This document shows positions 31,064 to 39,376 of a DNA stretch of 64,000 bases, piece after piece. Under the pieces are notes generated by a model. It searched no databases. It was not told where the DNA came from and saw only the letters and a program-made list of their open reading frames with translations. Position 1 is the stretch's first letter. Each line of letters opens with the position of its first letter. Origin of the DNA: Achromobacter kerstersii (GTDB lineage: Bacteria; Pseudomonadota; Gammaproteobacteria; Burkholderiales; Burkholderiaceae_B); contig NZ_CADIJQ010000001.1 in NCBI RefSeq assembly GCF_902859595.1, positions 682,001 through 746,000 on the forward strand. Reading direction: 5' to 3'. The translations under genes were made by a program, and so were the position numbers.

Positions 31064-31084
31064 GGGGCGCAAATATGCCCCAGG
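31061..31084. promoter_or_regulatory. inverted repeat overlapping the -24 element
   Basis: CCTGGGGC, eight bases, GCCCCAGG form perfect 8-base arms. The left arm overlaps the -24 GG of the ybhP promoter candidate. It could be a regulator site or a hairpin ending the autotransporter transcript, which arrives from the same direction. There is no T-run. Confidence 0.45.
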
Positions 31085-31120
31085 CGCGCGGAGGGTGATG
31101 CCGCTTGCAGGCCTGCCCGC

Positions 31121-31162
31121 GCGGGGCCGCCTTTACGACGAGCGGGGCCGCCTTTACGACGA
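31121..31162. repeat. two 21-bp direct repeats after the autotransporter gene
   Basis: Two identical 21-base units (31121-31141 and 31142-31162) begin GCGGGGCCGCC and end TTTACGACGA. They lie 8 bases beyond the autotransporter stop codon. No coding or hairpin role was evident. Confidence 0.85.
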
Positions 31163-31170
31163 GTCCGCCC

Positions 31171-34100
31171 TCAATACTTCCAGGTCATATGCAGGGAACC
31201 CGCATTTTCCCGGTTGCCGCCGCCGAATTGACCGCTGTAGGTCAGGCCGATGGTGGCGTTCTTGGTAAGGGCCGCTTCCACCCCCAGCTCCGCCAAGGCG
31301 GCATCGCGGGCGATGGGGGCGCCGGCCACGGTGAAGGCTTGGCCGCCATCGAACGCCATGGTGGTTTGCGGCAGCACATCGCCAAAGGCATGGCGCCAGC
31401 CCAGCGTGGCTTGCAAACGGCTCTCGGTGCGGCCGACGGTAAAGTTCGTCAGCGCACGCAAGCCCAGCGTGCTGGTGGTCTGCGTGTCGCTATTGCTTTG
31501 GCCACGCAGGGCGGCTGACCCGCCCGACTCCGAGAAGCCACGGGTGCGCGTGTCGCTCCATGCCAGGCCGGCAAAGGGCTCAAGACTGATCCGGTCAGAC
31601 ACGGGCAGCGCGTATCCCAGTTCGCCAAACAGCTGCGTGGTGCTGGCGCCATAATCGGCCGTCAACTTTTGCGATGCGCCGGCCACGCTGGCGTAGCGTT
31701 CTGTAGAAATGTCGTGCCAGGTGTATGACGCGCCCGCCATCAGGTTCAGCTTGCCGGGGCCAGCTTCAAACACCTTGCCGCCGAACAGCGCCGCGGTATA
31801 GCCGGCAACGTCCGCCTTGGACGAGCGGTCGTCCACGCGCACATTGCCGTCGGTGAATCCCAATGCGCCGCCCAGGCGCCAGCCACCGCCCAAGGCATGG
31901 TCAACGCCTGCAAAGACGCCGCCCGTGTTCTGGCGTACCTGTCCGGCATCGCTGTTGCCTTTCAGGGTCTGCCAGTTGCCAATGACTTCGGCCCAGGCGG
32001 GCTGCGCAGCGGAAGAGGGCAGTGCCGATGCCGACAACGTGCCGCCGGCTTGCGCCGTGGGGGCGCCCGGCACCATGCCCGCGCCCAGGTTGGCGCGCAG
32101 GTGCGACAACGGCACGGTGCGCACGGTGGTGTTCAAACTGGTAAGCGTCGAGGTGACGCTCGCGTGGGCTTCACCCGACAGGCTGTTGAACGCCGCGGCC
32201 GTCGCGCCTTCCGGCAACGTCAGGATGTAATTGTGCAGGGCGTCGCTGGCCGGCAAGCTGTCCAGCGCGTTGGCGACGGCGCGTTGGTTGCCCGTTTGCG
32301 CACCGTCGGCGAATGCGATGGGACGCGTGGGCGTGTCCGGGGTTTGGGGCGACCCCGGGTCCACCGGCACTTGCTTGCGGCCCAGTTGCAGCACCACGTT
32401 CTGGGCGTCGTATTGCAAGGCCGGGTCCAGGTAGGCGTAACCCGAGGTCACCGCGCCGAACTGCCCGTTGACGGCGCCTGCCGTCAGGATGGTGTATTGC
32501 CGTTGCGTCTGAAAGCCGCTGTCCGGGCCAACATGCACCACCGACCCGGCCAGATTCGCCGTGCCGGTGACGGCCACGCGCGAGCTTGCGGACGATTGCG
32601 AATCCGCCGTCACCTGATAAATCGTGCCGGGCGAGAACGTTAGGTCACCGGCCACTTTCAAGGTGGTGCCCGCTTGGCCCGGCGCAAGGATGGCGCCGCT
32701 TTGCAGCAGGGTCGTACCGACCTGGCCACCGCCTTGCAGCGTTGCGCCGCTGGCCACGGTAAGCCCACCGCCCAAGACGCCATTGACGGCCAGGGTGCCG
32801 CCCAGCACGTGAGTCTGACCGCTGAAGCCGCTTGAATCGCCCGTCAGGGTGGTCTTGCCCGCCAGCACATTTATGGCGCCCATTCCCGGACTGATGGAAT
32901 TGATGGAGCTGTTGAACTGGTAGTCGGTGCCGGTATGGTTGAACACCAGCGTGCCATCCCCATTGCCAAAGCGCACGCCCAGCGCGGCCTGCACGTTGCC
33001 CGGCGCGGTGGCGGCATCGCCCGCGGCGGCGCCGATGTTCAAGATGCCGGTCGACCCTGCCGAATCGGCGATGCGTACCCGGTTGGCGGTCTCGATGGTG
33101 GCGCCGTTCGTCAGGGTGGTGGTGCCGTCGCCCAGAAAGCCCACCAGGAACGCGCCCGATGTCTTCAGCTTGGTATTTGCTCCGTCGGCGGTCACGGTGC
33201 CTTGGCTTCCTGCTTCGTAGCCGACGATGACTTGGTACGCGTCAACGACCGCGCCGCTGCTGGCGGCGAGCGTGCCCTTGGACCCGTCTTGGCCGCCTAC
33301 GGCGACATAATTATTCAACGATGACAAGCGGCTGCCGGCGCCAGAGATCAACACCGTTCCCACGCCGCCATTCCTGATGCCAATGCTGGTGCGGGTGCCG
33401 GCGGTGACCGTGGCGCCGTCCCGGATTTCAAGCGTACCGTTGCCGCCCGCGCCAACCGAGACGTCCTGGGTTGTCTGTAGCGTCGTACTGGCGCCGGTGA
33501 GTAGCGCCGTGCCGGTAGAACCGGTGTTTGCCCCCACCAGCAGGCTGGCGCTTTGGGCCGTTGCCTGATCGGAAATAGTCAAGGTGCCTTTGCCGTCAGC
33601 GCCCACCGTGATCTGCCCGGACTGCCAATTGGTGCCCGCGCCCGAGATGTTAAGCGTGCCGTCTGCGCCAAGATGGCCGCCCAGCATGGCGGTTTGTGAC
33701 GAAATGGCTTGCGCGCCCGACGACACCGTCATCGTACCGGTGCCGATAAAGCCTACGCTGAACGACGTGGCCGTCCATTTCGAACCGATGCCGGTGATCG
33801 TGGCCGTGCCGCTTTCCAGCTCCATGCCGGGAACCAGACCATTATTGGAATTGCCAATAATGGCTGAGTCGCTGGTTAACTGTCCGCCGTTTTGCACGGT
33901 GAGCGAAGGCCCGCCAACGGCGCCCAAAAACACGGTGCCGGCCTGTGCGCTGACGTTATCAATGACAGGAGCATTGGGTGTCACGCTATTGATATAGAGA
34001 AAGCTCGAAAGGGTCGGCAGCGTATTCGGCGTCCAGTTCAGCGCGTCTTGCCATTGGCTGCTTTGCGATCCGTTCCAGGTGGTCAACTGGGCCATCGCTG

Positions 34101-34197
34101 GTGATGCCGATAACAAACTAAGCGCATACGCACCAGTCAGGCCGATCGCACGCAAGGCGAGGATTGTCGACTGTCGTTTCAGGGGATAAGGAGGCAT
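31171..34197 (-). CDS. classical autotransporter (type Va) adhesin-like protein
   Basis: Surface protein of 1008 residues. The signal peptide ends near residue 36 (LLSASPAMAQ). The passenger is a repetitive beta-helix (residues about 37-640) rich in motifs such as GNGTLEIRDGATV, GSTGILNIG and the PATR-like TLTGDSSGFSGQTHVLGGTL. The C-terminal beta-barrel (from about AWAEVIGNW to the end) closes with SLHMTWKY, a typical aromatic terminus. The passenger has no Cys, as expected for secretion. No protease triad was recognised, so adhesion or aggregation is the likeliest role. Only a weak GAAAAG ribosome site precedes the ATG. The upstream region is AT-richer than the surroundings. Confidence 0.9.
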   Translation of the reverse strand: MPPYPLKRQSTILALRAIGLTGAYALSLLSASPAMAQLTTWNGSQSSQWQDALNWTPNTLPTLSSFLYINSVTPNAPVIDNVSAQAGTVFLGAVGGPSLTVQNGGQLTSDSAIIGNSNNGLVPGMELESGTATITGIGSKWTATSFSVGFIGTGTMTVSSGAQAISSQTAMLGGHLGADGTLNISGAGTNWQSGQITVGADGKGTLTISDQATAQSASLLVGANTGSTGTALLTGASTTLQTTQDVSVGAGGNGTLEIRDGATVTAGTRTSIGIRNGGVGTVLISGAGSRLSSLNNYVAVGGQDGSKGTLAASSGAVVDAYQVIVGYEAGSQGTVTADGANTKLKTSGAFLVGFLGDGTTTLTNGATIETANRVRIADSAGSTGILNIGAAAGDAATAPGNVQAALGVRFGNGDGTLVFNHTGTDYQFNSSINSISPGMGAINVLAGKTTLTGDSSGFSGQTHVLGGTLAVNGVLGGGLTVASGATLQGGGQVGTTLLQSGAILAPGQAGTTLKVAGDLTFSPGTIYQVTADSQSSASSRVAVTGTANLAGSVVHVGPDSGFQTQRQYTILTAGAVNGQFGAVTSGYAYLDPALQYDAQNVVLQLGRKQVPVDPGSPQTPDTPTRPIAFADGAQTGNQRAVANALDSLPASDALHNYILTLPEGATAAAFNSLSGEAHASVTSTLTSLNTTVRTVPLSHLRANLGAGMVPGAPTAQAGGTLSASALPSSAAQPAWAEVIGNWQTLKGNSDAGQVRQNTGGVFAGVDHALGGGWRLGGALGFTDGNVRVDDRSSKADVAGYTAALFGGKVFEAGPGKLNLMAGASYTWHDISTERYASVAGASQKLTADYGASTTQLFGELGYALPVSDRISLEPFAGLAWSDTRTRGFSESGGSAALRGQSNSDTQTTSTLGLRALTNFTVGRTESRLQATLGWRHAFGDVLPQTTMAFDGGQAFTVAGAPIARDAALAELGVEAALTKNATIGLTYSGQFGGGNRENAGSLHMTWKY

Positions 34198-34740
34198 TTT
34201 CGCTTTTCAACAATTTATAGGGGCGGCAGCAATCACGGCGTGCAACGTTGAAAGCCATGGCGCAGACCAAGGGAAATAAATCGAGCAAGACGGCACGTTG
34301 CATGCGTCCTGGCATCAGGATCGGAGCCGCGCCGTGGAATCTGAAGCAAAAAAATCTGAAGCAAAAAATCAAGCGATAACTTCACGGACCGGTTATTTAT
34401 TCTTCATCGTGCAGAAACCGGGTTGCCGCGAATCGGGCCAAGCAATCGTGCATTTATCAATTTGAATAAAACAGCGATTAAGGTCGTGCGATATTACGGA
34501 GCTGGGGGCCGTTCAAAGTCACAAGAAAGGCGATTGTTTATGCCTACTCCTGTGATTCTCATGCGTCCCCAAAAAAGACGCATACCGGTTAATCAATATT
34601 GCCGGGCGCGATGCCGCGAGCGAACCCCTCCGCAATGATAGAAAAAGCGTTTTCTGAATCTGCAAATTCAACGTTGTGCCGAGGTTTGTCTGGCGCCACA
34701 ATCAACAACCATTCAAGGCAACCTTCGGAGAATTCGCATC
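34198..34740. other. AT-rich intergenic region between autotransporter and RraA-like gene
   Basis: This 543-base stretch holds no gene I can support. It is visibly AT-richer than its neighbours and has short reading frames without family resemblance. It must contain the divergent promoters of the autotransporter (minus) and the RraA-like gene (plus). A TATAAA near 34215 on the minus strand is too close to the ATG and too far from a TTGCAC to be convincing. A two-copy repeat lies at 34338-34367. Confidence 0.6.
34338..34367. repeat. two 15-bp direct repeats
   Basis: Two adjacent copies of AATCTGAAGCAAAAA lie in the AT-rich gap upstream of the autotransporter gene. They could be slippage products or a binding region. 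No inverted symmetry is present. Confidence 0.8.
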
Positions 34741-35463
34741 ATGACGATTGCACCCCAGCCCTTGGACGCCCGTGTCGTCCAGGCCCTGTCGGGCATCACC
34801 ACCGCCACGCTGACCACCGTGCTGCTCAAGAAAGGCTTGCGCAACGTGTGGTTGCGTGGCGCGCAGCCGTTGGCGCCTGGCGCCAAGCGGATAGTGGGGC
34901 GTGCGTTCACGCTGCGCTTCGTGCCGGCCCGTGAAGACCTGGCCACGCCCGCGTCATGGGCATCGCCCATTTCCACGCGGGCGGCCATCGAAGACATGCC
35001 AGAAGGGTGCATTGCCGTGGTCGACGCCATGGGCGTGACGGACGCGGGTATTTTTGGCGACATCCTTTGCGCCCGCATGCAAAAACGCGGGGTGGCGGCG
35101 CTGGTGACGGACGGCGTGGTGCGGGATCTGGAAGGGGTGGAAGGCACCGGGCTGCCCGTCTGGTGCAGCGGCGCGGCGGCGCCGCCGTCGGTAGCCGGCT
35201 TGACGTTCGTGGGGTGGCAGGAACCCGTGGGTTGCGGCGGCGTGGCCGTGTTTCCCAATGACGTCATCGTGCTGGACCGCGACGGCGGGGTGCTGATTCC
35301 GGCGGCGCTGCTGGACGAAGTGGTGGAAATCGCCATCGAGCAGGAACGGCTGGAAGGCTGGATCATGCAGCAGGTCGAAGCAGGAGAAAAACTGCCGGGG
35401 CTGTATCCGCCCAATCAGGAAAACCAGGCCAAGTACCAGGCGTGGCGGGAACAGCAGAAATAG
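34741..35463 (+). CDS. RraA-like / 4-hydroxy-4-methyl-2-oxoglutarate aldolase family protein
   Basis: Protein of 240 residues of the RraA/HMG-aldolase fold. The characteristic block is present: DAMGVTDAGIFGDILCARMQ, GVAALVTDGVVRDLEGV and NDVIVLDRDGGVLIPAALLDEVV. Family enzymes are class II aldolases acting on 4-carboxy-4-hydroxy-2-oxoadipate or related oxoacids; others bind RNase E. The GD-x-RD-type residues that bind metal and substrate appear intact. CTTCGGAG lies upstream of the ATG at 34741. It stands alone between unrelated genes, so the substrate is unclear. Confidence 0.82.
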   Translation: MTIAPQPLDARVVQALSGITTATLTTVLLKKGLRNVWLRGAQPLAPGAKRIVGRAFTLRFVPAREDLATPASWASPISTRAAIEDMPEGCIAVVDAMGVTDAGIFGDILCARMQKRGVAALVTDGVVRDLEGVEGTGLPVWCSGAAAPPSVAGLTFVGWQEPVGCGGVAVFPNDVIVLDRDGGVLIPAALLDEVVEIAIEQERLEGWIMQQVEAGEKLPGLYPPNQENQAKYQAWREQQK

Positions 35464-35533
35464 GCGAGGGTAGAAATACGCAGGGACAGCAAACCGCCCA
35501 CGCAGCAAGGCGGCGCGTCAAGCCCAACTAAAT

Positions 35534-35571
35534 CGCCCGGCGCGGATCACGAACGATCCGAACGCCGGGCG
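35534..35571. terminator. long hairpin between convergent genes
   Basis: CGCCCGGCG pairs with CGCCGGGCG, and inside them CGGATC pairs with GATCCG around a 6-base loop, with a small AA bulge. Read on the minus strand the stem is followed by ATTTAGTT, so it best fits the end of the two-gene envelope unit at 35.6-36.2 kb. It may also stop the RraA-like transcript. Confidence 0.7.
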
Positions 35572-35597
35572 AGGGGTGGCATCCATAACCGGTGGCG

Positions 35598-35825
35598 TTA
35601 GTACCCCGAATTGCCCCCGCGGATATTGCCCGCGACGCCACCCGCAATACCGCCGATGGCGGCGCCGGTCCAGGCGCTGCCGCCCGCAATGGCGGCAATG
35701 CCCGCGCCCGCCGCCGCGCCGATGGCCGTGCCCGACACCGTCCCTTGCTGCTTGGGCGTCATGTTCGTGCAGGCGGCAAGCGTGCCAATTGCAATGCCGA
35801 TGGCTAGTGTTCGAATCATTTTCAT
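35598..35825 (-). CDS. glycine-zipper lipoprotein, small
   Basis: Short protein of 75 residues. The signal MKMIRTLAIGIAIGTLAAC ends in a lipobox (LAAC), so it is a lipoprotein. The remainder is Gly/Ala-rich with glycine-zipper repeats (GTAIGAAAGAGIAAIAGG and GAAIGGIAGGVAGNIRGG). The ATG at 35825 has GAAGGAG upstream. It follows a secreted protein gene by 11 bases and is likely co-transcribed. Such proteins are common in the outer membrane of proteobacteria and their role is unknown. Confidence 0.82.
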   Translation of the reverse strand: MKMIRTLAIGIAIGTLAACTNMTPKQQGTVSGTAIGAAAGAGIAAIAGGSAWTGAAIGGIAGGVAGNIRGGNSGY

Positions 35826-35836
35826 GATGGGCTCCT

Positions 35837-36220
35837 TCAAGGCTTGCGCTTCGCGCCAGGTGCGACGACCTCAAACCACAGCGTCTCCATCACGGGGCGG
35901 TCAAGCTTCGCGGGATTCGCGGCATACCATCTGTCCAGACTCTCGCGCACCGAGTCCAGTGTCTGGTTTTGCAGCCCGGTCGAGAACCGGGGAACCAGGG
36001 TCTGAGTGTCGTTCAACTTGCGCTTGTCCTGATACGCGCGTTCGACTTGCAGCAGGTTGGCAACGCCCAGCAGAAAGGCTTTCTTGTGGCTGGCGTCTGA
36101 TTCCGTCCATTGCTTCCCCGTAATCAGGGGCGCCGGATCGGCGGGTTGGGCCACGCCAGGCGTGGTGAACAGCAGGGACAGCGCAACGGCTGTCGGGGCT
36201 AGCAGGTGTTTCACTTTCAT
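35837..36220 (-). CDS. secreted protein of unknown function
   Basis: Protein of 127 residues with a clear signal peptide (KHLLAPTAVALSLLFTTPGVAQ) and a mature part of about 100 residues, KQWTESDASHKKAFLLGVAN to the end. I do not recognise a domain. The ATG at 36220 has GAGGAG upstream. It is paired with the glycine-zipper lipoprotein gene, so both probably act in the periplasm or outer membrane. Confidence 0.7.
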   Translation of the reverse strand: MKVKHLLAPTAVALSLLFTTPGVAQPADPAPLITGKQWTESDASHKKAFLLGVANLLQVERAYQDKRKLNDTQTLVPRFSTGLQNQTLDSVRESLDRWYAANPAKLDRPVMETLWFEVVAPGAKRKP

Positions 36221-36434
36221 CGCAACGCTCCTCGCGGGCTTAAAAGATAAAAAACAACCTTTCGACGCCGAGTTCTTCCCGGGCACGCAATGTGTCCATT
36301 GAAAAAAACGGGTTCGATCAATTTATGCTCGAAAGAGGGCAACCGCAAGCAGAATGCAACAGGTGGCGCGCCCAGACAGCCTGAGTAAAATGCCGCCTTG
36401 GCGCTGGCAATTTCTGGCGCCACGGATAGGACGC

Positions 36435-36962
36435 ATGCGACCCGGTTTTTCCTGTCGATACCCCCGCTTTGCCACAGCCGCCGATGTCGGGCGGCTGTTG
36501 TTGTTGCTGTTGCTGGTGGCGCGCGCCTGGGTGCCGGTGGGTTATATGCCGGATGCGGACGCGTTGCGGCAAGGGCGGCTGGCGCTGGGATTCTGCTCGG
36601 CGGGTGGCGGGACGCTGGCGGCGCTTCAGGCGCTATCCGTGCAGCAAGACCATCATCAAGTCCCACATCAAGACCCACAGCTAGGCCTGCATCAAGACCC
36701 GCACCAAGACCCGCAGCTGGACCCGCATCATGGCCACCATGACCCTGGCGCGGGCCATGGCGACACGAGCGGGGCGGGGCAAGAGTGCCCGTTCGGCTTA
36801 AGTGCCCATCAGGTATTGGACGTCCCGCCGGTTGTGGCGCTGGCGCCCATGCTGTTGCGCTGGCTGGCGCAGAAACCGTTTCTGGCGGACAGCCCGCGTC
36901 CGCCCATGCCCGCCGCAGGTCCGCCGCTGGGGCAGCGGGCGCCTCCCTCGATTTTCGAATAA
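36435..36962 (+). CDS. DUF2946-type His-rich protein
   Basis: Protein of about 175 residues. A hydrophobic segment GRLLLLLLLVARAWVPVGYMP is followed by the CSAGGG and CPFG cysteine motifs that mark DUF2946-type proteins. Between them lies a His-rich stretch with repeated HQDP units (HHQVPHQDPQ, HQDPHQDPQLDPHHGHH), suited to binding copper or another metal. The start is uncertain: ATG 36435 has a weak AGGA, and ATG 36390 is also possible. Family genes commonly sit beside TonB receptors and PepSY proteins in metal-handling loci, and here a PepSY gene follows. Confidence 0.72.
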   Translation: MRPGFSCRYPRFATAADVGRLLLLLLLVARAWVPVGYMPDADALRQGRLALGFCSAGGGTLAALQALSVQQDHHQVPHQDPQLGLHQDPHQDPQLDPHHGHHDPGAGHGDTSGAGQECPFGLSAHQVLDVPPVVALAPMLLRWLAQKPFLADSPRPPMPAAGPPLGQRAPPSIFE

Positions 36963-37046
36963 CCGTTTCTGTTGTGCGCGCATCGCGCACGTGACGGCCG
37001 CCCGGGCAGGGCTGCGCCGTCGTATTTGAAACCCGGATCGAATTCC

Positions 37047-37080
37047 TATTCGGCATCCGTATTCGACATCTGTATTCGAG
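37047..37080. repeat. 13-bp direct repeats upstream of the PepSY gene
   Basis: TATTCGGCATCCG, TATTCGACATCTG and a third partial TATTCGAG follow each other. They end 7 bases before the PepSY ATG at 37087, and the third unit contains the GAGG that may serve as ribosome site. Confidence 0.7.
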
Positions 37081-37086
37081 GCTTCC

Positions 37087-38535
37087 ATGTCCACCCAAAC
37101 CCTGGATTCCCCCGCCGCCGCGCCTGCGCGCGCGCAAACGGCGGGACGCAGCGCCGTGCTGGCGCTGATCACGCGCCTGCATTTTTACATTGGGCTGTTC
37201 GTCGGCCCCTTCATCCTGGTGGCCGCCGTGACTGGCACGCTGTTCGTGCTGACGCCCCAGATCGAAAGCCTGCTCTATGCAGACCAGCTCCGCACGTCGT
37301 CCACCGGCCCGGCCCAGCCGCTGGCCAAACAGGTCGAGGCCGCGCGCGCCCGCATCGGCGAGGGGCCACGTCTGTTCGCCGTGCGCCCCGCGCCGGGGCC
37401 GGGCGACACCACCCGGGTCATGTTCACGCAGCCGGGGCTGGGCGATTCTGAAAGCCGGGCGCTGTTCGTCGACCCGGCCACGCTGGACATCAAGGGCGAC
37501 ATGATCGTCTACGGCACCAGCGGCACGTTGCCGTTTCGCACCACGCTGGACTATCTGCATCGCAACCTGATGCTGGGCGAACTGGGCCGCAATTACAGCG
37601 AACTGGCCGCGTCCTGGATGTGGCTGGCCACCTTGGGCGGGCTGGTGCTGTGGCTGGCCGGCCGCCGCCGAGCGGCTGCCGCCAACACGGCACGCAGCCC
37701 GCGCTTGCGCACGCGGCGCTGGCATACGCTGCTGGGTTTGTGGCTGGCGGTGGGCCTGATGTTCTTGTCGGCCACTGGCTTGACGTGGTCGAACTGGGCG
37801 GGCGGACGCGTGGATCAACTGCGCGCACAGCTGGGCTGGATCACGCCGTCGGTGTCGTTGAAACTGCCGGTGGCGGGGGATTCGGCGGGCCAGGCAGCGC
37901 CTGCGGAGGCGGGCGGCGAACACGCGCATCATCACGGCGGCATGGCGGGAATGGCTTCGATGTCCATGCCGACGCCGGCCGCGGCGGGCGATATCGACCG
38001 CATCTTGCAGACGGCCCGCCAAGGCGGCATTGACAGCAATCAGCTGGAAATCCGGCCGCCGCGCACGGCGGATCAGGCGTGGACGGTACGTGAAGTTGAC
38101 CGTTCCTGGCCCACGCAGGTCGACACCATCGCGATTGATCCGGCCACCTACACCATCACCAGCCGCGCCGACTTCGCCACCTTTCCGCTGATCGCCAAAC
38201 TGATCCGCTGGGGCGTCGACATGCACATGGGCATTCTGTTCGGCTGGCCGAATCAGCTGCTGATGGGCGCCATTGGCATCGCGCTGACCGTGATGATTGT
38301 GCTGGGCTATCGCATGTGGTGGCTGCGCCGGCCGGCGGCGGGTGCAACGGCGCAAACGCTGACGCAAGCCTGGGCGGGCCTGTCGTGGCCGGGCCGCATT
38401 ACGGCGGCGGCGTTGGCGGCGGCCTTGGGATGGTGCCTGCCGGTGATGGGCGTGAGCCTGCTGGCGTTTGTGGTGGTGGATGCGCTGCGGTCGTGGCGCG
38501 TTCAGCCGCCGTCGCCGCCCACGCGCCGCGCATAG
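37087..38535 (+). CDS. PepSY-associated transmembrane protein
   Basis: Integral membrane protein of 482 residues of the PepSY-TM family, often called iron-regulated membrane proteins or ferric reductase-like. Transmembrane segments include LHFYIGLFVGPFILVAAVTG near the N-terminus, LWLAVGLMFLSATGLTWSNW, and two near the C-terminus. A large periplasmic domain lies between the first and second. A His/Met-rich stretch (GEHAHHHGGMAGMASMSM) sits in the second half, suited to copper binding. GAGG lies upstream of the ATG. The His-rich DUF2946 gene precedes it, so a shared metal role is plausible. Confidence 0.86.
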   Translation: MSTQTLDSPAAAPARAQTAGRSAVLALITRLHFYIGLFVGPFILVAAVTGTLFVLTPQIESLLYADQLRTSSTGPAQPLAKQVEAARARIGEGPRLFAVRPAPGPGDTTRVMFTQPGLGDSESRALFVDPATLDIKGDMIVYGTSGTLPFRTTLDYLHRNLMLGELGRNYSELAASWMWLATLGGLVLWLAGRRRAAAANTARSPRLRTRRWHTLLGLWLAVGLMFLSATGLTWSNWAGGRVDQLRAQLGWITPSVSLKLPVAGDSAGQAAPAEAGGEHAHHHGGMAGMASMSMPTPAAAGDIDRILQTARQGGIDSNQLEIRPPRTADQAWTVREVDRSWPTQVDTIAIDPATYTITSRADFATFPLIAKLIRWGVDMHMGILFGWPNQLLMGAIGIALTVMIVLGYRMWWLRRPAAGATAQTLTQAWAGLSWPGRITAAALAAALGWCLPVMGVSLLAFVVVDALRSWRVQPPSPPTRRA

Positions 38536-39221
38536 CTGGCCAGCACGATGCGCTCGGACTGCGCCAGGTAGTCCTTGAGCGCATCGGCGGCCACGCCGAA
38601 CTCACCGGCTTCCACCCAGCGCAAGATTCGCGCATTCATTTCGGCGTAGGGCGCGTGCAGGAATTCCGGGTCTTGCAACAAGCCGAAGACCAGCCGCAGC
38701 TCGGCCAGCAGCAACGAGAACATGGCGTTCAGGCGGTCGCTGTCGGCCAGTTCCACGATAGCCATATGAAAGGCCATGTTGGCGGTGCCCAGGCCCGTCC
38801 AGTCTTGTTGTTCACGGCAGGCCAGGGCGTTGTCCACGGCTTGCCGCATGCGCTGGCGCGCCGGGTGGTGCGGGTAAGCCTGCGCCAGCGCCTGGCATTC
38901 AATCATGCGCCGCACGCGGTAGATGTCGATGATGGACGCCATGCTGGGTACCGCCACCGCCACGCCCCGGTTAGGCGAATGCGTCAGCAAGCCTTCCTTG
39001 GTCAGATTGCGGAACGCTTCACGCAAGGTATTGCGCGATACGTCCAGACTCTGCGTCAGCGTCGCTTCGGACAAGCGTTGTCCGGGCGCGAACTCGCCAT
39101 TGATCAAACGGCGTCGGATCTGTTCGGTGACTTTATCGGTCAGGGTCTGGTGCGCGTTCGGATCAATCATGGGCACGAATGGGCGGGGGAAAAACCGGAG
39201 TGTATCCGACAGCCCCGCCAT
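38502..39221 (-). CDS. GntR family (FadR-type) transcriptional regulator
   Basis: Regulator of about 239 residues. The N-terminal winged helix has LTDKVTEQIRRRLINGEFAP and SLDVSRNTLREAFRNLTKEG. The C-terminal FCD effector domain has AFHMAIVELADSDRL and the metal-site-like His/Asp residues. The ATG at 39221 has GAGGGA upstream; a later ATG at 39170 has no ribosome site but would match usual FadR lengths. Its 3' end overlaps the PepSY gene by 34 bases. It is divergent from pxpA, so it probably controls the 5-oxoproline genes, perhaps through the inverted repeat at 39312. Confidence 0.87.
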   Translation of the reverse strand: MAGLSDTLRFFPRPFVPMIDPNAHQTLTDKVTEQIRRRLINGEFAPGQRLSEATLTQSLDVSRNTLREAFRNLTKEGLLTHSPNRGVAVAVPSMASIIDIYRVRRMIECQALAQAYPHHPARQRMRQAVDNALACREQQDWTGLGTANMAFHMAIVELADSDRLNAMFSLLLAELRLVFGLLQDPEFLHAPYAEMNARILRWVEAGEFGVAADALKDYLAQSERIVLASYARRVGGDGG

Positions 39222-39311
39222 TTTGTCCCTCAATATTGCCTTTTTCGTACTGTGCTGGGGCAAATACTGATAGGCAGTCGTGTCTATTCTGATCTACCAT
39301 TCAATCCGTTT

Positions 39312-39342
39312 TGTAGAACACATCTGTAACTACGGTTCTACA
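39312..39342. promoter_or_regulatory. candidate operator, inverted repeat
   Basis: TGTAGAAC, fifteen bases, GTTCTACA make perfect 8-base arms in the region between the GntR gene and pxpA. The site lies 35 bases before the pxpA start. It is a natural candidate for binding by the divergent GntR protein. Confidence 0.5.
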
Positions 39343-39376
39343 GCTGTCTACCCGCCGGTGAATTGAGAATAGTGAC

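Noticed and set aside
34198-34260. Sigma-70 promoter of the autotransporter gene (TTGCAC / TATAAA)
   Set aside because: The spacing is 20 bases and the -10 would lie nearly on the start codon.
34423-34701. Short frames in the AT-rich gap (71 codons plus, 60 codons minus)
   Set aside because: They have no ribosome site, no family resemblance and overlap each other.
36217-38367. Long minus-strand open frame opposite the PepSY and DUF2946 genes
   Set aside because: It is Arg/Ala/His-rich without family features, as antisense frames of GC-rich genes usually are, and the plus-strand genes have clear domains.
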